Shown: piece by piece, positions 44,437-53,729 of the stretch
How the letters are laid out: every line of letters begins with the position of its first letter
Position numbering within the stretch: position 1 is the stretch's first letter
Assembly: GCF_900130025.1 (NCBI RefSeq)
Contig: NZ_FQXR01000005.1
Location: 124,001 to 188,000 of the forward strand
Direction: 5' to 3'
Length of the DNA: 64,000 bases
Source of the DNA: Sporanaerobacter acetigenes DSM 13106
GTDB taxonomy: Bacteria > Bacillota > Clostridia > Tissierellales > Sporanaerobacteraceae
Notes under the pieces: generated by a model
Database searches by the model: none
The model's input: the letters and a program-made list of their open reading frames with translations, nothing else
Told to the model about the DNA's origin: nothing
Program-made: the position numbers and the translations under genes

Positions 44437-45867
44437 ATGGCAAAAATGGAGATGTCTAATTATCTATCAAAAAATAAAGATGGGCTAATGAAAATTGTAA
44501 ACGTTCTTTCTAAAGAATATAAATATGTGTCTATATTAGGCACAGATGTAGTGGGGAAAAGATATTCAGTACAAAAAAGTGGGATAAGTATAAGTGATAG
44601 TGACTGGACAGAAAGAGGATTTGTACTTAGAGTATACAATGGTATAGGATACTCAGAGTTTTCTTTCAATGAATTGCCAGAAGATGTAGAGGTATTGAAA
44701 AGCAAGATAAATAATATTGCAATGGAAGATGTAAAAAAGTTAAGGGAATCTTCTGTTGACATGACTAAATTTCCAATCATAAAAGAAGATGTTATAGAAA
44801 AAAGTTTTATTGGCGAAGTAGAGGTACTACCTGGAAGCATTACGTCAAAGGAAAAGGTGGAAAGATTACTTAATATACAAAAAAAGGCCTTTGAATACTC
44901 TGAAGCATTGATAGATTTCAGGACATTTTATGAAGAAGTTCATGTATCTAAAATCTTCATATCTTTAAATAAAAAATTAGAGCAATCATATATTTGGAGC
45001 CAAGGATATCTTGTGCCTATAGTGAGAAAAGATGAGAATGTAAAGGTAAACTTCAATAGTTTTTCAGGACTAAAAGGCATTGAACTATTAGATGAAATGG
45101 ATGGCGGATACAAAAAAGCTATTGATGAAGTTGTATCTCTATTAGATGCTGAAAGAATAATTCCAGGAGAATATGATGTTATATGTACTCCAGAAATTGC
45201 AGGACTTATTGCTCACGAGGCCTTTGGTCATGGTGTAGAGATGGATATGTTTGTAAAAAATAGAGCTAAAGCAATAGAATATATAGACAAGGAAGTAGCT
45301 TCAGATTTGGTTGTTATGCATGATGGGGCAGCTAGTGCTGTAGATGTTTCTTCCTATCTATTTGATGATGAAGGAGTTCTTGGGACTGATACCAAAATTA
45401 TAGATAAGGGTATTTTGAAAACTGGAATATGTGATACTATTGCAGCTTTGAGATTGGGTATAGAGCCAACTGGAAATGGTAAAAGAGAATCTTTTGAAAG
45501 AAAAGTTTATACTCGAATGACAAATACTTTTTTTGAAGAAGGAAATTCAAAACTTGAAGATATGATAGCTTCTATTGAGTATGGATATTTACTAGATGGT
45601 TCTATGAGTGGAATGGAAGATCCAAAGAATTGGGGTATTCAGTGTATGCTTCTCATAGGAAAAGAAATAAAAAATGGAAGACTTACTGGGAAAATAGTGT
45701 CTCCTGTTGTCATGACTGGTTATGTTCCAGATTTACTTAAATCTATAAGCATGGTTTCAGATAGGGTAGTACTTTTTGGTTCTGGTGCTTGTGGAAAGGG
45801 ATATAAAGAATGGGTTAAGGTTTCTGATGGTGGTCCATATATTAAAGCAAAAGCGAGGTTAGGATAA
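44437..45867 (+). CDS. tldD: TldD family metallopeptidase
   Basis: The catalytic partner of the TldD/TldE (PmbA) zinc peptidase, which degrades unfolded peptides and in E. coli matures the microcin B17 precursor. The zinc motif is HEAFGHGVE (HExxxH, about 261-266). A C-terminal Cys lies in FGSGACGKGYKEW. It is 476 aa; ATG 44437 is placed by GGAGGTG. The stop TAA overlaps the next start region: tldE begins at the base after. Both subunits occur here side by side, as expected for the heterodimer. No RiPP precursor or maturase is seen nearby. Confidence 0.92.
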   Translation: MAKMEMSNYLSKNKDGLMKIVNVLSKEYKYVSILGTDVVGKRYSVQKSGISISDSDWTERGFVLRVYNGIGYSEFSFNELPEDVEVLKSKINNIAMEDVKKLRESSVDMTKFPIIKEDVIEKSFIGEVEVLPGSITSKEKVERLLNIQKKAFEYSEALIDFRTFYEEVHVSKIFISLNKKLEQSYIWSQGYLVPIVRKDENVKVNFNSFSGLKGIELLDEMDGGYKKAIDEVVSLLDAERIIPGEYDVICTPEIAGLIAHEAFGHGVEMDMFVKNRAKAIEYIDKEVASDLVVMHDGAASAVDVSSYLFDDEGVLGTDTKIIDKGILKTGICDTIAALRLGIEPTGNGKRESFERKVYTRMTNTFFEEGNSKLEDMIASIEYGYLLDGSMSGMEDPKNWGIQCMLLIGKEIKNGRLTGKIVSPVVMTGYVPDLLKSISMVSDRVVLFGSGACGKGYKEWVKVSDGGPYIKAKARLG

Positions 45868-47172
45868 ATGATAGAGAATATAAAAAACATTTTATCAAAT
45901 ATTAAAGAATTAGATGAGTGGAAGATTGTTGAAAACAAAATATCTTCCAGAGAATTGTTTTTTATAAGGCAAGAACTTGATATGAACAGGGGAAAAGAAG
46001 TGATAAAATATATAGTTACTGTATACAAAGATTTTGAAGAAGATGGGGAGAAATACAGAGGGTCTTCCACTGTTCAAGTTCATCCAACTATGACTAAAGA
46101 AGAAATAAAAAATAGTATAGAAGGAGCTGTTTTTGCTGCAAGTTTTGTTAAGAATGAATACTATCCTATAAATGAAGGAAAGTATTTAGAAGAAGTAAAA
46201 ATAGAAAGTAATTTTGACAATGATACTATGTCTAATTATTTGCCCAAAATATCTAAATGTTTATTTGAAGAAGATGTATATGAAAAGGGTTGTGTAAATT
46301 CATCTGAATTGTTCTTAAATAAAGTGTATATTAGAATTGTTAATTCTAAAGGATTAGATGTTTCTTATAGTGGCTATTCTGGTATGCTTGATCTCGTCAC
46401 AAACTGGAAAGAAGAAAGTGAAGAAATAGAAGTTTCTAGAAATATTGAATTTACAGAATATGATGGAGAAATGATAAAGAATGAAATAAGAGATATGCTT
46501 AAATTGAGCCAAGAAAAAGCAATTGCTAAGCCTACTCCAGATTTGAAAACTTCTACTATTATTTTAAGTGGAGAGCCTGTAAAAGAGTTTTTAAAATATT
46601 ATTATATAAATGCTAATGGAAAACAAATATATGATGGGATTTCCACTTATAGGGCGGGTGAATGTGTACAAGGACAAGAAGTTATAGGAGAAAAAGTAAA
46701 TCTTTTATTGGATCCAAAGCTAGAAAATTCTACTTATAGTGCTCCTTATGATGAAGATGGAGTATACCTTAAGAAAACTCAAATCATTGAGGATGGAGTA
46801 CTTAAAAGATATTGGGGAGATATGAGGCATTCTTATTATCTAGGTATTGAACCAACTGGGAATATTAAAAATTTCATAGTTAAAAGTGGAAGTAAAAGTA
46901 TAGAAGAAATGAAAGCATCTCCATATATTGAACTTGTAAGTTTTTCAGATTTTCAAATGGATACAATGACTGGTGATTTTGGAGGAGAAATAAGACTTGG
47001 TTGGTATTTTGACGGAGAAAATACTGTATCTATAACTGGTGGTTCTATTTCTGGGAATATAAAAGAAGTAGAAAAGGAAATGTATTTTTCTAGTGAGACA
47101 CAAAAGCTAAACAATTTTTTAGGACCTAAAACTATAGAATTATCCAATGTATCTTTGGCAGGAATTGAATAA
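45868..47172 (+). CDS. tldE: TldE/PmbA family protein
   Basis: The second subunit of the TldD/E peptidase, 434 aa, without an HExxxH motif, as usual for TldE. Family features include STYSAPYDEDGVYLKKTQII, the RYWGDMRHSYYLGIEPTGN segment that parallels the TldD strand, and LGWYFDGENTVSITGGSISGN close to the C terminus. It starts at ATG 45868, directly after the tldD stop, with the ribosome site AGCGAGGTTAGG inside tldD. Terminator downstream. The pair may take part in general peptide turnover in this peptidase-rich neighbourhood. Confidence 0.9.
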   Translation: MIENIKNILSNIKELDEWKIVENKISSRELFFIRQELDMNRGKEVIKYIVTVYKDFEEDGEKYRGSSTVQVHPTMTKEEIKNSIEGAVFAASFVKNEYYPINEGKYLEEVKIESNFDNDTMSNYLPKISKCLFEEDVYEKGCVNSSELFLNKVYIRIVNSKGLDVSYSGYSGMLDLVTNWKEESEEIEVSRNIEFTEYDGEMIKNEIRDMLKLSQEKAIAKPTPDLKTSTIILSGEPVKEFLKYYYINANGKQIYDGISTYRAGECVQGQEVIGEKVNLLLDPKLENSTYSAPYDEDGVYLKKTQIIEDGVLKRYWGDMRHSYYLGIEPTGNIKNFIVKSGSKSIEEMKASPYIELVSFSDFQMDTMTGDFGGEIRLGWYFDGENTVSITGGSISGNIKEVEKEMYFSSETQKLNNFLGPKTIELSNVSLAGIE

Positions 47173-47177
47173 AAGTA

Positions 47178-47207
47178 TAAAAGCCTTGATATTTAATCAA
47201 GGCTTTT
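47178..47207. terminator. Bidirectional terminator overlapping the MFS gene end
   Basis: AAAAGCCTTGAT, loop ATTTA, ATCAAGGCTTTT: a perfect 12-bp stem with T-runs both ways. The stop codon and last codons of the minus-strand MFS gene (ending at 47193) lie inside the stem. Confidence 0.82.
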
Positions 47208-48338
47208 GCTTACATTAAAAAACAAAAATAGAGCTACAATACCTGATACAGAAGCAATAGAAGCAATCAATTTATATCCTCCGAGATTATACAAAAGTGG
47301 TCCAATGAGGGTGAACAGGGTTATCATCATTGCATTGGTGAAAAATAAAAGAGTCATAAAGGTAGTCCTCTTTTCTGGGTATATTTCTGTACATATGGCT
47401 TGATAGGCAGTCCATCCGCCATCTAATCCAAAAGCAAAGGTGAATATAAGAGCAATTGTTAAATATAAAGATTTTGAATAGGGTATAAGTGATAGAGCTA
47501 AAATCATTATAGTATAAAATATTTTTGTAAACTTTTGTTTTCCAATTTTATCAGCTGCAAAAGTGGACATAGTGATTCCTAAAACAGTACCACAGGCTGC
47601 AGCCGTGTAGACATATCCAATTTGGAGCTGGCTTAAACTAAAATCTTTGCTGAGCCAAATACCTAAATAGCTGTAGATGGTAAAAGGAGCAGTTACAGTT
47701 AAAAACTGAATGATTAAAAGTTTAAGTCCAACGGGATTTTTCAATATGTTTAATACATCATTAGAATCTATTTTTTCATTATTAACTTTCTCAGATTCTG
47801 GAAGTTTTATAAGTAAAAACAAGCATATTATTCCCACTATTGCAAAAGGAATATATATTCCTTTTAAATTGTCAAAAGTCTCAATCATAAAGGTGGCATA
47901 TAGAGGACTGGTAAGTAGAGCTAGTCCAAAAGCTATTCGAAGTATTCCAGAAGCTTTTCCTCGCTTTTCATAGGGAACAAAATCACTTATATAAGATATG
48001 ACTGAAGCATTTAAGGAAAAGTATCCAATCCCTATAAAAGTTCTACCTATGGCGAATACGGATGGGGAATGTGAAATTCCACTGATAAAAGCACCCAATA
48101 CAAAGAAAATTAATGAGGTAAATATGTATTTCTTTTTTCCATATTTATCGGCCCATGTTCCCAAGAGGGGTATCAAAAGCCCTACTATAGAAAAACCTAA
48201 GTTCAATGTGATTACAGAACTAGCTTTTATATTAAAGAAATTTGCTAGATATGGAGCTATGGCACTGATCAAATTGAATTCCATAGAAATTATTATGTGA
48301 ATTAGAAAACCAGTTAAGAATATTAAAAATAAATCCAT
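47193..48338 (-). CDS. MFS transporter
   Basis: A major facilitator superfamily transporter of 381 aa with 12 predicted membrane segments. The loop 2-3 signature is GTWADKYGKKKYIF (about 60-73). The second half carries the matching loop FAADKIGKQKFTK. The substrate is unknown; the shape fits a drug/metabolite efflux type of the DHA1 kind. The frame is open upstream to 48371, but the ATG at 48338 follows AAAGGGAGG at good spacing and starts directly with the first membrane helix (MDLFLIFLTGFLI). It is a single gene, divergent from the ABC exporter across about 120 bases. Confidence 0.87.
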   Translation of the reverse strand: MDLFLIFLTGFLIHIIISMEFNLISAIAPYLANFFNIKASSVITLNLGFSIVGLLIPLLGTWADKYGKKKYIFTSLIFFVLGAFISGISHSPSVFAIGRTFIGIGYFSLNASVISYISDFVPYEKRGKASGILRIAFGLALLTSPLYATFMIETFDNLKGIYIPFAIVGIICLFLLIKLPESEKVNNEKIDSNDVLNILKNPVGLKLLIIQFLTVTAPFTIYSYLGIWLSKDFSLSQLQIGYVYTAAACGTVLGITMSTFAADKIGKQKFTKIFYTIMILALSLIPYSKSLYLTIALIFTFAFGLDGGWTAYQAICTEIYPEKRTTFMTLLFFTNAMMITLFTLIGPLLYNLGGYKLIASIASVSGIVALFLFFNVSKSLD

Positions 48339-48388
48339 AAATTGACCTCCCTTTAACTGTACTAAATACAATTATACAATATTGTCAG

Positions 48389-48417
48389 TTGAATTTGTAT
48401 TAAAAAAAGAATATAAT
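48389..48417 (+). promoter_or_regulatory. Promoter of the ABC exporter gene
   Basis: TTGAAT (48389-48394), 17-base spacer, TATAAT (48412-48417), about 40 bases before the TTG start at 48456. Confidence 0.55.
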
Positions 48418-48455
48418 ATTCGTGAGTCGAAATATATTTTGAGGGGGAATAGATA

Positions 48456-50177
48456 TTGCTTAAAAAATTTATTTCTTATTATAAACCACATATGAAGTTA
48501 TTTATATTAGATATGGTATGTGCCTTTTTTATATCTGTTTTAGATTTGGTATTCCCTGTAGTGACGAAAAATTTTATAAACGATTATATTCCAAATGGGA
48601 ATATAGAGCTATTATATAAATGGACTATTTATTTGGCTATATTGTTTGTACTGAGATACATAAGCCAGTACATTGTCAACTATTATGGTCATGTTGTAGG
48701 TGTCAGGATAGAACATGATATGAGAAAAGATGTATTTGCTCACTTACAGACTTTATCTTTTACTTACTTTGACAACAATAAAACTGGACATATAATGTCA
48801 AGAATAGTTAATGATTTAAGAGAAATAACAGAACTTGCTCATCATGGTCCTGAAGATTTATTTATATCACTAGTCATGCTAATAGGTTCTTTTATTATAC
48901 TTATGAGAATTGAGTGGAGGCTTACTTTAATTATATTTGCTTTTGTTCCACTGATGGTATGGTTTGCTATTTCAAAGAGAAATAAAATGTCTGAGTCTTT
49001 TAGGCAAGTTAGGAAGCGAATAGCCAATGTAAATTCTCAGCTTGAAAATAGCATTTCTGGTATTCGAGTTGCTAAATCCTTTACAAATGAAGATTATGAG
49101 ATAGAAAAATTTGATGAGAATAATATAGAATTTAAGGAGGCAAGAGAAGCCTCCTATAAGGTAATGGCTGAGTTCATGTCAGGAATAAACTTTATGTCCA
49201 ACATACTAAATCTAATTGTACTAAGTCTTGGAGGAATATTTGTATATAAAGGATATATTGATTACGGAGAATTAGTTGCATATTTGTTGTTTGTAAACTA
49301 CTTTTTACAACCTATTAGAAGGCTAACAGAATTTGCTCAACAATATCAAGATGGTATGACAGGTTTTGAAAGATTTATGGAAATAATGAATATTGAACCA
49401 GATATTAAAGATAAAGAAGATGCTGTAGAGCTTAAAGATGTAAAGGGAGAAATTGAATTTAAAAATGTATCTTTTAGTTATAGCAATGGGAAAGAGACAA
49501 TTTTTTCAGGCATAAATTTAGATATCAAACAAGGTAAAACTGTTGCCATAGTTGGTCCGTCAGGAGCAGGTAAAACTACTCTATGTCATTTGATACCAAG
49601 ATTTTATGAAATAGATGAAGGCCAAATACTTATTGATGAAATAGATATTAGAGATATAAAATTAAAATCATTAAGGCAAAATATAGGATTGGTACAACAA
49701 GATGTATTTTTGTTTACAGGAACTATAAAAGACAATATATTATATGGAAATCCAGAAGCCAGTGATGAAGAAATAGTTGAAGCAGCCAAAGAAGCAAGTA
49801 TCCATGATTTCATAATGACTCTTCCAAATGACTATGACACATATATTGGAGAAAAAGGTGTCATGCTTTCAGGAGGACAAAAACAGAGAATATCTATTGC
49901 CAGATTATTTCTTAAAAATCCTCCTATATTAATACTTGATGAAGCAACATCAGCTTTGGACAATGAAACTGAAATAGCTATTCAAAAATCTTTAGAAGAA
50001 CTTTCTCATGGCAGAACTGTTTTAGTTATAGCTCATAGACTATCTACTATTAAAAATGCTGATGAAATAGTAGTATTGACTGATAAAGGAATAGAAGAAA
50101 AAGGCAGACATGAAGAACTTCTTGAAAAAAATGGAGTATATGCAAGCCTTTACAAATCACAATTTAAACAATTATAG
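48456..50177 (+). CDS. ABC exporter, fused permease and ATPase (MsbA/BmrA-like)
   Basis: A 573-aa half-transporter that would work as a homodimer. Six membrane segments (about 15-310) are followed by the nucleotide-binding domain: Walker A VGPSGAGKTTLCHL (about 367), Q-loop QNIGLVQQDVFLF, signature MLSGGQKQRISIARL (about 470), Walker B ILILDEATSALD, His in VIAHRLSTI. The likely cargo is a lipid or hydrophobic compound. The start is TTG 48456 after GAGGGGGAAT. It has its own promoter and no partner half-transporter beside it, so a homodimer is more likely than a heterodimer. Confidence 0.92.
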   Translation: MLKKFISYYKPHMKLFILDMVCAFFISVLDLVFPVVTKNFINDYIPNGNIELLYKWTIYLAILFVLRYISQYIVNYYGHVVGVRIEHDMRKDVFAHLQTLSFTYFDNNKTGHIMSRIVNDLREITELAHHGPEDLFISLVMLIGSFIILMRIEWRLTLIIFAFVPLMVWFAISKRNKMSESFRQVRKRIANVNSQLENSISGIRVAKSFTNEDYEIEKFDENNIEFKEAREASYKVMAEFMSGINFMSNILNLIVLSLGGIFVYKGYIDYGELVAYLLFVNYFLQPIRRLTEFAQQYQDGMTGFERFMEIMNIEPDIKDKEDAVELKDVKGEIEFKNVSFSYSNGKETIFSGINLDIKQGKTVAIVGPSGAGKTTLCHLIPRFYEIDEGQILIDEIDIRDIKLKSLRQNIGLVQQDVFLFTGTIKDNILYGNPEASDEEIVEAAKEASIHDFIMTLPNDYDTYIGEKGVMLSGGQKQRISIARLFLKNPPILILDEATSALDNETEIAIQKSLEELSHGRTVLVIAHRLSTIKNADEIVVLTDKGIEEKGRHEELLEKNGVYASLYKSQFKQL

Positions 50178-50247
50178 CATAGACAAGTTTCCAAAAAACC
50201 TCTCCACTCATATGATGATATTGTAATATATTTGGGGAGGTTTTCTT

Positions 50248-50616
50248 ATGGATTATAGTTTAAATATTCCATATCCAGAACTATATTATCGTATATATCC
50301 AAAAGTAATAAGTGCAATCAGCAGAAGTACAGATAATTTATCGGTTGATGGAAATGTTTCAGAAGAGCAAGTAGACAAGATGGTGGATGAAGTATATGAA
50401 CAAATGCTAGCTGAGTGCCCAGAAATAGGCGAAGATCCTATGGAAAGACGACAACGCTCTTCTAGGTACAAAGCTATGCAACGGCCTTATTATGGCAGGG
50501 GAAGACTTGTAAGAGACATAATAAGTATCATACTTATATCGGAATTACTTAGAAGGAGATATCCCTACAACTATTATGGATATGGTCCAGGGTATGGATA
50601 TGAACCTTGGTACTAA
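50248..50616 (+). CDS. Small protein with Tyr/Gly-rich C-terminal tail, unknown
   Basis: A 122-aa protein. The first part reads MDYSLNIPYPELYYRIYP and contains an acidic helix (VSEEQVDKMVDEVYEQMLAE). The second half has an Arg-rich region around a short hydrophobic stretch (LVRDIISIILISELLRRRYP) and ends in a tail of Tyr, Gly and Pro (YNYYGYGPGYGYEPWY). The tail resembles those of spore-coat or surface proteins, but the sequence alone does not show this. It starts at ATG 50248 after TTGGGGAGG and has its own strong terminator. Confidence 0.6.
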   Translation: MDYSLNIPYPELYYRIYPKVISAISRSTDNLSVDGNVSEEQVDKMVDEVYEQMLAECPEIGEDPMERRQRSSRYKAMQRPYYGRGRLVRDIISIILISELLRRRYPYNYYGYGPGYGYEPWY

Positions 50617-50620
50617 CATG

Positions 50621-50646
50621 AAATAAGCCTTAGGGCTTATTTTTTT
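50621..50646 (+). terminator. Intrinsic terminator
   Basis: AAATAAGCC, loop TTAG, GGCTTATTT, then TTTTG. It ends the gene at 50248. Confidence 0.85.
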
Positions 50647-50656
50647 GCTCTTAATC

Positions 50657-50699
50657 GTAACTAATTTGTAACTAATATTTCCTCCACATGAAGTATAAT
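50657..50699 (+). promoter_or_regulatory. Predicted OmpR-type regulator box and -10 before the SLH protein gene
   Basis: Two exact copies of GTAACTAAT (50657-50665 and 50668-50676), 11 bases apart start to start, are followed after 17 bases by TATAAT (50694-50699). No -35 consensus is present where the repeats lie. This is the geometry of an activator-dependent promoter of the PhoB/OmpR type. The same arrangement occurs at 52932. Confidence 0.65.
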
Positions 50700-50780
50700 A
50701 TAAACATAGAGAAATATTCTAAAAGTGGTATACTTAAGATTTTTAGAAAATTTAAAAAAATAACATGAGGGGGATTTGTT

Positions 50781-52880
50781 ATGAAGAGAAAGGTTTCAGT
50801 ATTGTTAGCGATTGTTATGATTTTGACTTTGATTCCAATGAGTTCATTTGCACAGCAAAATTTCGATAAACAGTTGAAAGAAGCCATTACAAAAAGTAAG
50901 GAATTGTTTAATATTGGGAAGGAGTATGACAAGTTTAGTTCCGATGTAAGTTCTTATGACGGGAAAACAGCTTTTAATTTAAATTGGTCAGATAGTAAGG
51001 AAAAGCTTGGCAGCATAAATGTTTCCTTAACAGTAGATGGAGAAATTTTAAGTTATTCAAAATCTGAACCATACTATGGGGAAAACAGACCTAAGTTGCC
51101 AAAAGTATCAAAAGACGAGGGACTAAAGATTGCAAAAGATTTTATTGGGAAAGTAAGCCCAGATATTGCAAAAAATATAAAATATATTGATAGAGATGAA
51201 CAATTAGATATTTATTCGGATTTATATAATTATTCCTTTATAAGGACCATAAACGGAATGATCTATGATGAGAACAATGTCAATATAACTGTAGATAATA
51301 TAACTGGTGAGGTAAGAGATTATTATACAAATTGGGATAAAGATATAGTATTTTCTGAAGCAAAGGATGTAATTTCAAAAGAGAAAGCTCAAGAATTATA
51401 CAAACAAAAAATTGGATTGAAATTAATTTATAAGACTTCTTATATAGAAAGAGAACCTAGATTATATTTAACTTATGCATCTCTTAGAAATAATCTAGGC
51501 ATAGATGCAAAGAATGGAGAAGCTGTTCAAATCGGCTATTATGGTCCATACTATGAAGGTATGGATATGAATATGGGAGCTAAAGGAGAAGAAAATGCTG
51601 AAAACTTGAGCCCAGATGAACAAGAGGCTGTGGAAAGTGTATCTGGACTTATATCAGAGGAAGAAGCAGAAAAACTTGGCAGAAAGTATTTAGAGATAAA
51701 TAAAGATTATAAATTGGATTCAGTAAACTTGTATAGGGACTGGAAGAACAAGGGAGAATATAAATGGTATCTAGGGTTTAGAAAAAATGTAAATGGTGTA
51801 GAAAAGTATTCAAGTGTAGCTGTAAATGCAAAAAGTAAAGAGCTTATTTCTTTTTATAGATGGGATGATGTAAATTCAAATAAAGAAATTAAATACAATG
51901 AAAAACAGGCTTTAGATATTGCAAAGAATTTTATAGTTAAAACAAATCCTGAAAAGGTAAATAATATTGAATATATAGATCCAGTTGCTGATTCTAGAAG
52001 AGTTGATGAAGTTCCTCAAAAGATAGTCAATTTAAATTTCATGAGAATAGAAAATGGTGCTTATGTATTAGATGATGCCATAAGGGTTTCTGTAGATTTG
52101 ACAGAAGGAAAGATTGTCGAATATGAGATGGATTGGTACAATGGGAAACTTCCATCAAAAGACAAAGTCATATCAATAGATGAAGCTTATAATATATTGT
52201 TTGATCAAATTGGAATGGAAGTTAGATATACAGTTCCAAATAGATATGAAAAAACAGATAACAAGAAATTAGAAGCCATATTAGTTTATGGTCTAAAGAA
52301 AGATAAACCAAATGATATAGATGCAAATACAGGTAAAATTCTAAATTATGAAGGAATACCATATGAGAAAAGAGAAAAAATCAGCTATAAAGATATAGAG
52401 AAAAGTTATGCAAAGGATAAAATAAATATTTTAACTCAATATGGAATTGGATTTTCTGGAAATGAATTCAAACCTAGTGAAAAATTGAATCAAAGAGATT
52501 TCTTGTTTTTACTTGCAAAAGCAAACAACTCATATTTAAGTTCAGATATTTCAAATAATGATGAAAAATTATATTCCTATTTGATAAATACAGGTATTGT
52601 AAAAGATGATGAAAAAGCACCCAAAAAGATAATGACTAAAGAAGAGGCTATAAAGTATATAATTAGAGCATTGAAGTATGACAAAGTTGCAGATTTAAAT
52701 AATATATATAAAGATTTATTTAAAGATACAAAGGATATAAATCCAGAATTAAAGGGATATGTATCAATTGCCTATGGACTAAAAATTGTAGAAGGAAGTA
52801 ATGGATATTTAAGGCCAAAGGCAGAACTCAAAAGAGAAGATGGAGCAAATTTAATTTATAATTTCTTGTTTAGCAATTAA
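50781..52880 (+). CDS. Secreted YcdB/YcdC-repeat protein with C-terminal SLH domains
   Basis: A 699-aa exported protein. Signal peptide 1-25 (VSVLLAIVMILTLIPM, cut after SFA). The body has a duplicated YcdB/YcdC (PepSY-like) module: LKIAKDFIGKVSPDIAKNIKYI in the first copy is echoed by LDIAKNFIVKTNPEKVNNIEYI about 270 residues later. The last 160 residues form three S-layer-homology-like repeats (ILTQYGIGFSGNEFKPSEKL; the TGIVKDDEK unit; YGLKIVEGSNGYLRPKAEL) that would bind the cell wall. It starts at ATG 50781 after GAGGGGG. It lies behind the predicted regulator box and before the two-component genes, and is probably their target. Confidence 0.85.
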   Translation: MKRKVSVLLAIVMILTLIPMSSFAQQNFDKQLKEAITKSKELFNIGKEYDKFSSDVSSYDGKTAFNLNWSDSKEKLGSINVSLTVDGEILSYSKSEPYYGENRPKLPKVSKDEGLKIAKDFIGKVSPDIAKNIKYIDRDEQLDIYSDLYNYSFIRTINGMIYDENNVNITVDNITGEVRDYYTNWDKDIVFSEAKDVISKEKAQELYKQKIGLKLIYKTSYIEREPRLYLTYASLRNNLGIDAKNGEAVQIGYYGPYYEGMDMNMGAKGEENAENLSPDEQEAVESVSGLISEEEAEKLGRKYLEINKDYKLDSVNLYRDWKNKGEYKWYLGFRKNVNGVEKYSSVAVNAKSKELISFYRWDDVNSNKEIKYNEKQALDIAKNFIVKTNPEKVNNIEYIDPVADSRRVDEVPQKIVNLNFMRIENGAYVLDDAIRVSVDLTEGKIVEYEMDWYNGKLPSKDKVISIDEAYNILFDQIGMEVRYTVPNRYEKTDNKKLEAILVYGLKKDKPNDIDANTGKILNYEGIPYEKREKISYKDIEKSYAKDKINILTQYGIGFSGNEFKPSEKLNQRDFLFLLAKANNSYLSSDISNNDEKLYSYLINTGIVKDDEKAPKKIMTKEEAIKYIIRALKYDKVADLNNIYKDLFKDTKDINPELKGYVSIAYGLKIVEGSNGYLRPKAELKREDGANLIYNFLFSN

Positions 52881-52899
52881 TATGCAATTAATATATAGA

Positions 52900-52931
52900 G
52901 AGAAGGTGAAAATAACCTTCTCTTATCTTTT
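52900..52931 (+). terminator. Terminator after the SLH protein gene
   Basis: GAGAAGGT, loop GAAAATA, ACCTTCTC, then TTATCTTTTG. A moderate terminator directly before the regulator's own box. Confidence 0.7.
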
Positions 52932-52973
52932 GTAATAAATTTGTAACTAATGAAGAGATATAAATGGTATAAT
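52932..52973 (+). promoter_or_regulatory. Predicted OmpR-type regulator box and -10 before the response regulator gene
   Basis: GTAATAAAT (52932-52940) and GTAACTAAT (52943-52951), 11 bases apart start to start, then 16 bases and TATAAT (52968-52973). This is nearly the same layout as at 50657, pointing to autoregulation by the response regulator that begins at 53010. Confidence 0.62.
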
Positions 52974-53009
52974 TTAATATATGAAAAAGTAACAAGAGGT
53001 GAATTTTCA

Positions 53010-53723
53010 ATGGAAGAAAAAAAGTATACTATATTAGTTGTTGAAGATGAAGATTCTATAAGAAAATTTATAAAAATAAATTTAGAGAGGCAAGGATATT
53101 GTGTCATAGAAGCCCCTACTGGAGAAGAAGGAATACAAAATGCCAGAAATGAAGAAATAGATGTGGTAGTGTTAGATATCATGTTGCCAGGAATAGATGG
53201 ATATGAAGTATGCAAAATACTTAGAAAAGAGTTTCCCACTATAGGTATAATAATGCTAACTGCTAAAAGTCAAGATATAGATAAAATTACAGGATTAGAA
53301 TATGGAACGGATGACTATATGGTGAAGCCTTTCAATCCTACTGAGTTGGTATTGAGAGTTAAATCTTTACTTAGAAGAATAGCTCTAGCAAGTGCAACTA
53401 ATGATGAAGAACTCATAATAGACGGACCATTTAAAATAGATACCTATTCAAGGATATTTTATAAAAATGAAATAGAAATTGAATTGACGCCTACAGAATA
53501 TTCCATTATAAAAATCTTTATAGAAAATCCTGGGAAGGCATTTAAACGTGATGAGATACTTAATTGGGTATGGGGATATGATTTTTTTGGAGATTCAAAA
53601 ATAGTAGATGTAAATATCAGAAGATTGAGAGCAAAAATAGAAGATGATCCTGGAAATCCCCAATATGTCGAGACTGTTTGGGGAGTTGGATACAGATGGA
53701 GAAATAGAGAGGATGAGAACTAG
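53010..53723 (+). CDS. OmpR/PhoB family response regulator
   Basis: A 237-aa two-domain response regulator. The receiver has the acidic pocket in VVEDEDS, the phospho-Asp about 56 in VVLDIMLPGIDG, the switch Thr in IMLTAKS and the Lys in DYMVKPF. The C-terminal winged helix ends with the recognition-helix segment DSKIVDVNIRRLRAKIEDD and VWGVGYRW. The frame is open from 52950, but that start lies in the predicted promoter. ATG 53010 follows AAGAGGTGA and gives a normal N terminus. It is six bases before the kinase. The 11-bp direct repeats at 50657 and 52932 fit dimer binding by this family. Confidence 0.92.
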   Translation: MEEKKYTILVVEDEDSIRKFIKINLERQGYCVIEAPTGEEGIQNARNEEIDVVVLDIMLPGIDGYEVCKILRKEFPTIGIIMLTAKSQDIDKITGLEYGTDDYMVKPFNPTELVLRVKSLLRRIALASATNDEELIIDGPFKIDTYSRIFYKNEIEIELTPTEYSIIKIFIENPGKAFKRDEILNWVWGYDFFGDSKIVDVNIRRLRAKIEDDPGNPQYVETVWGVGYRWRNREDEN

Positions 53724-53729
53724 AAGATC

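Noticed and set aside
52950-53009. Upstream extension of the response regulator by 20 residues
   Set aside because: The extension spans the predicted -10 (52968-52973) and has no ribosome site; the normal receiver N terminus begins at ATG 53010.
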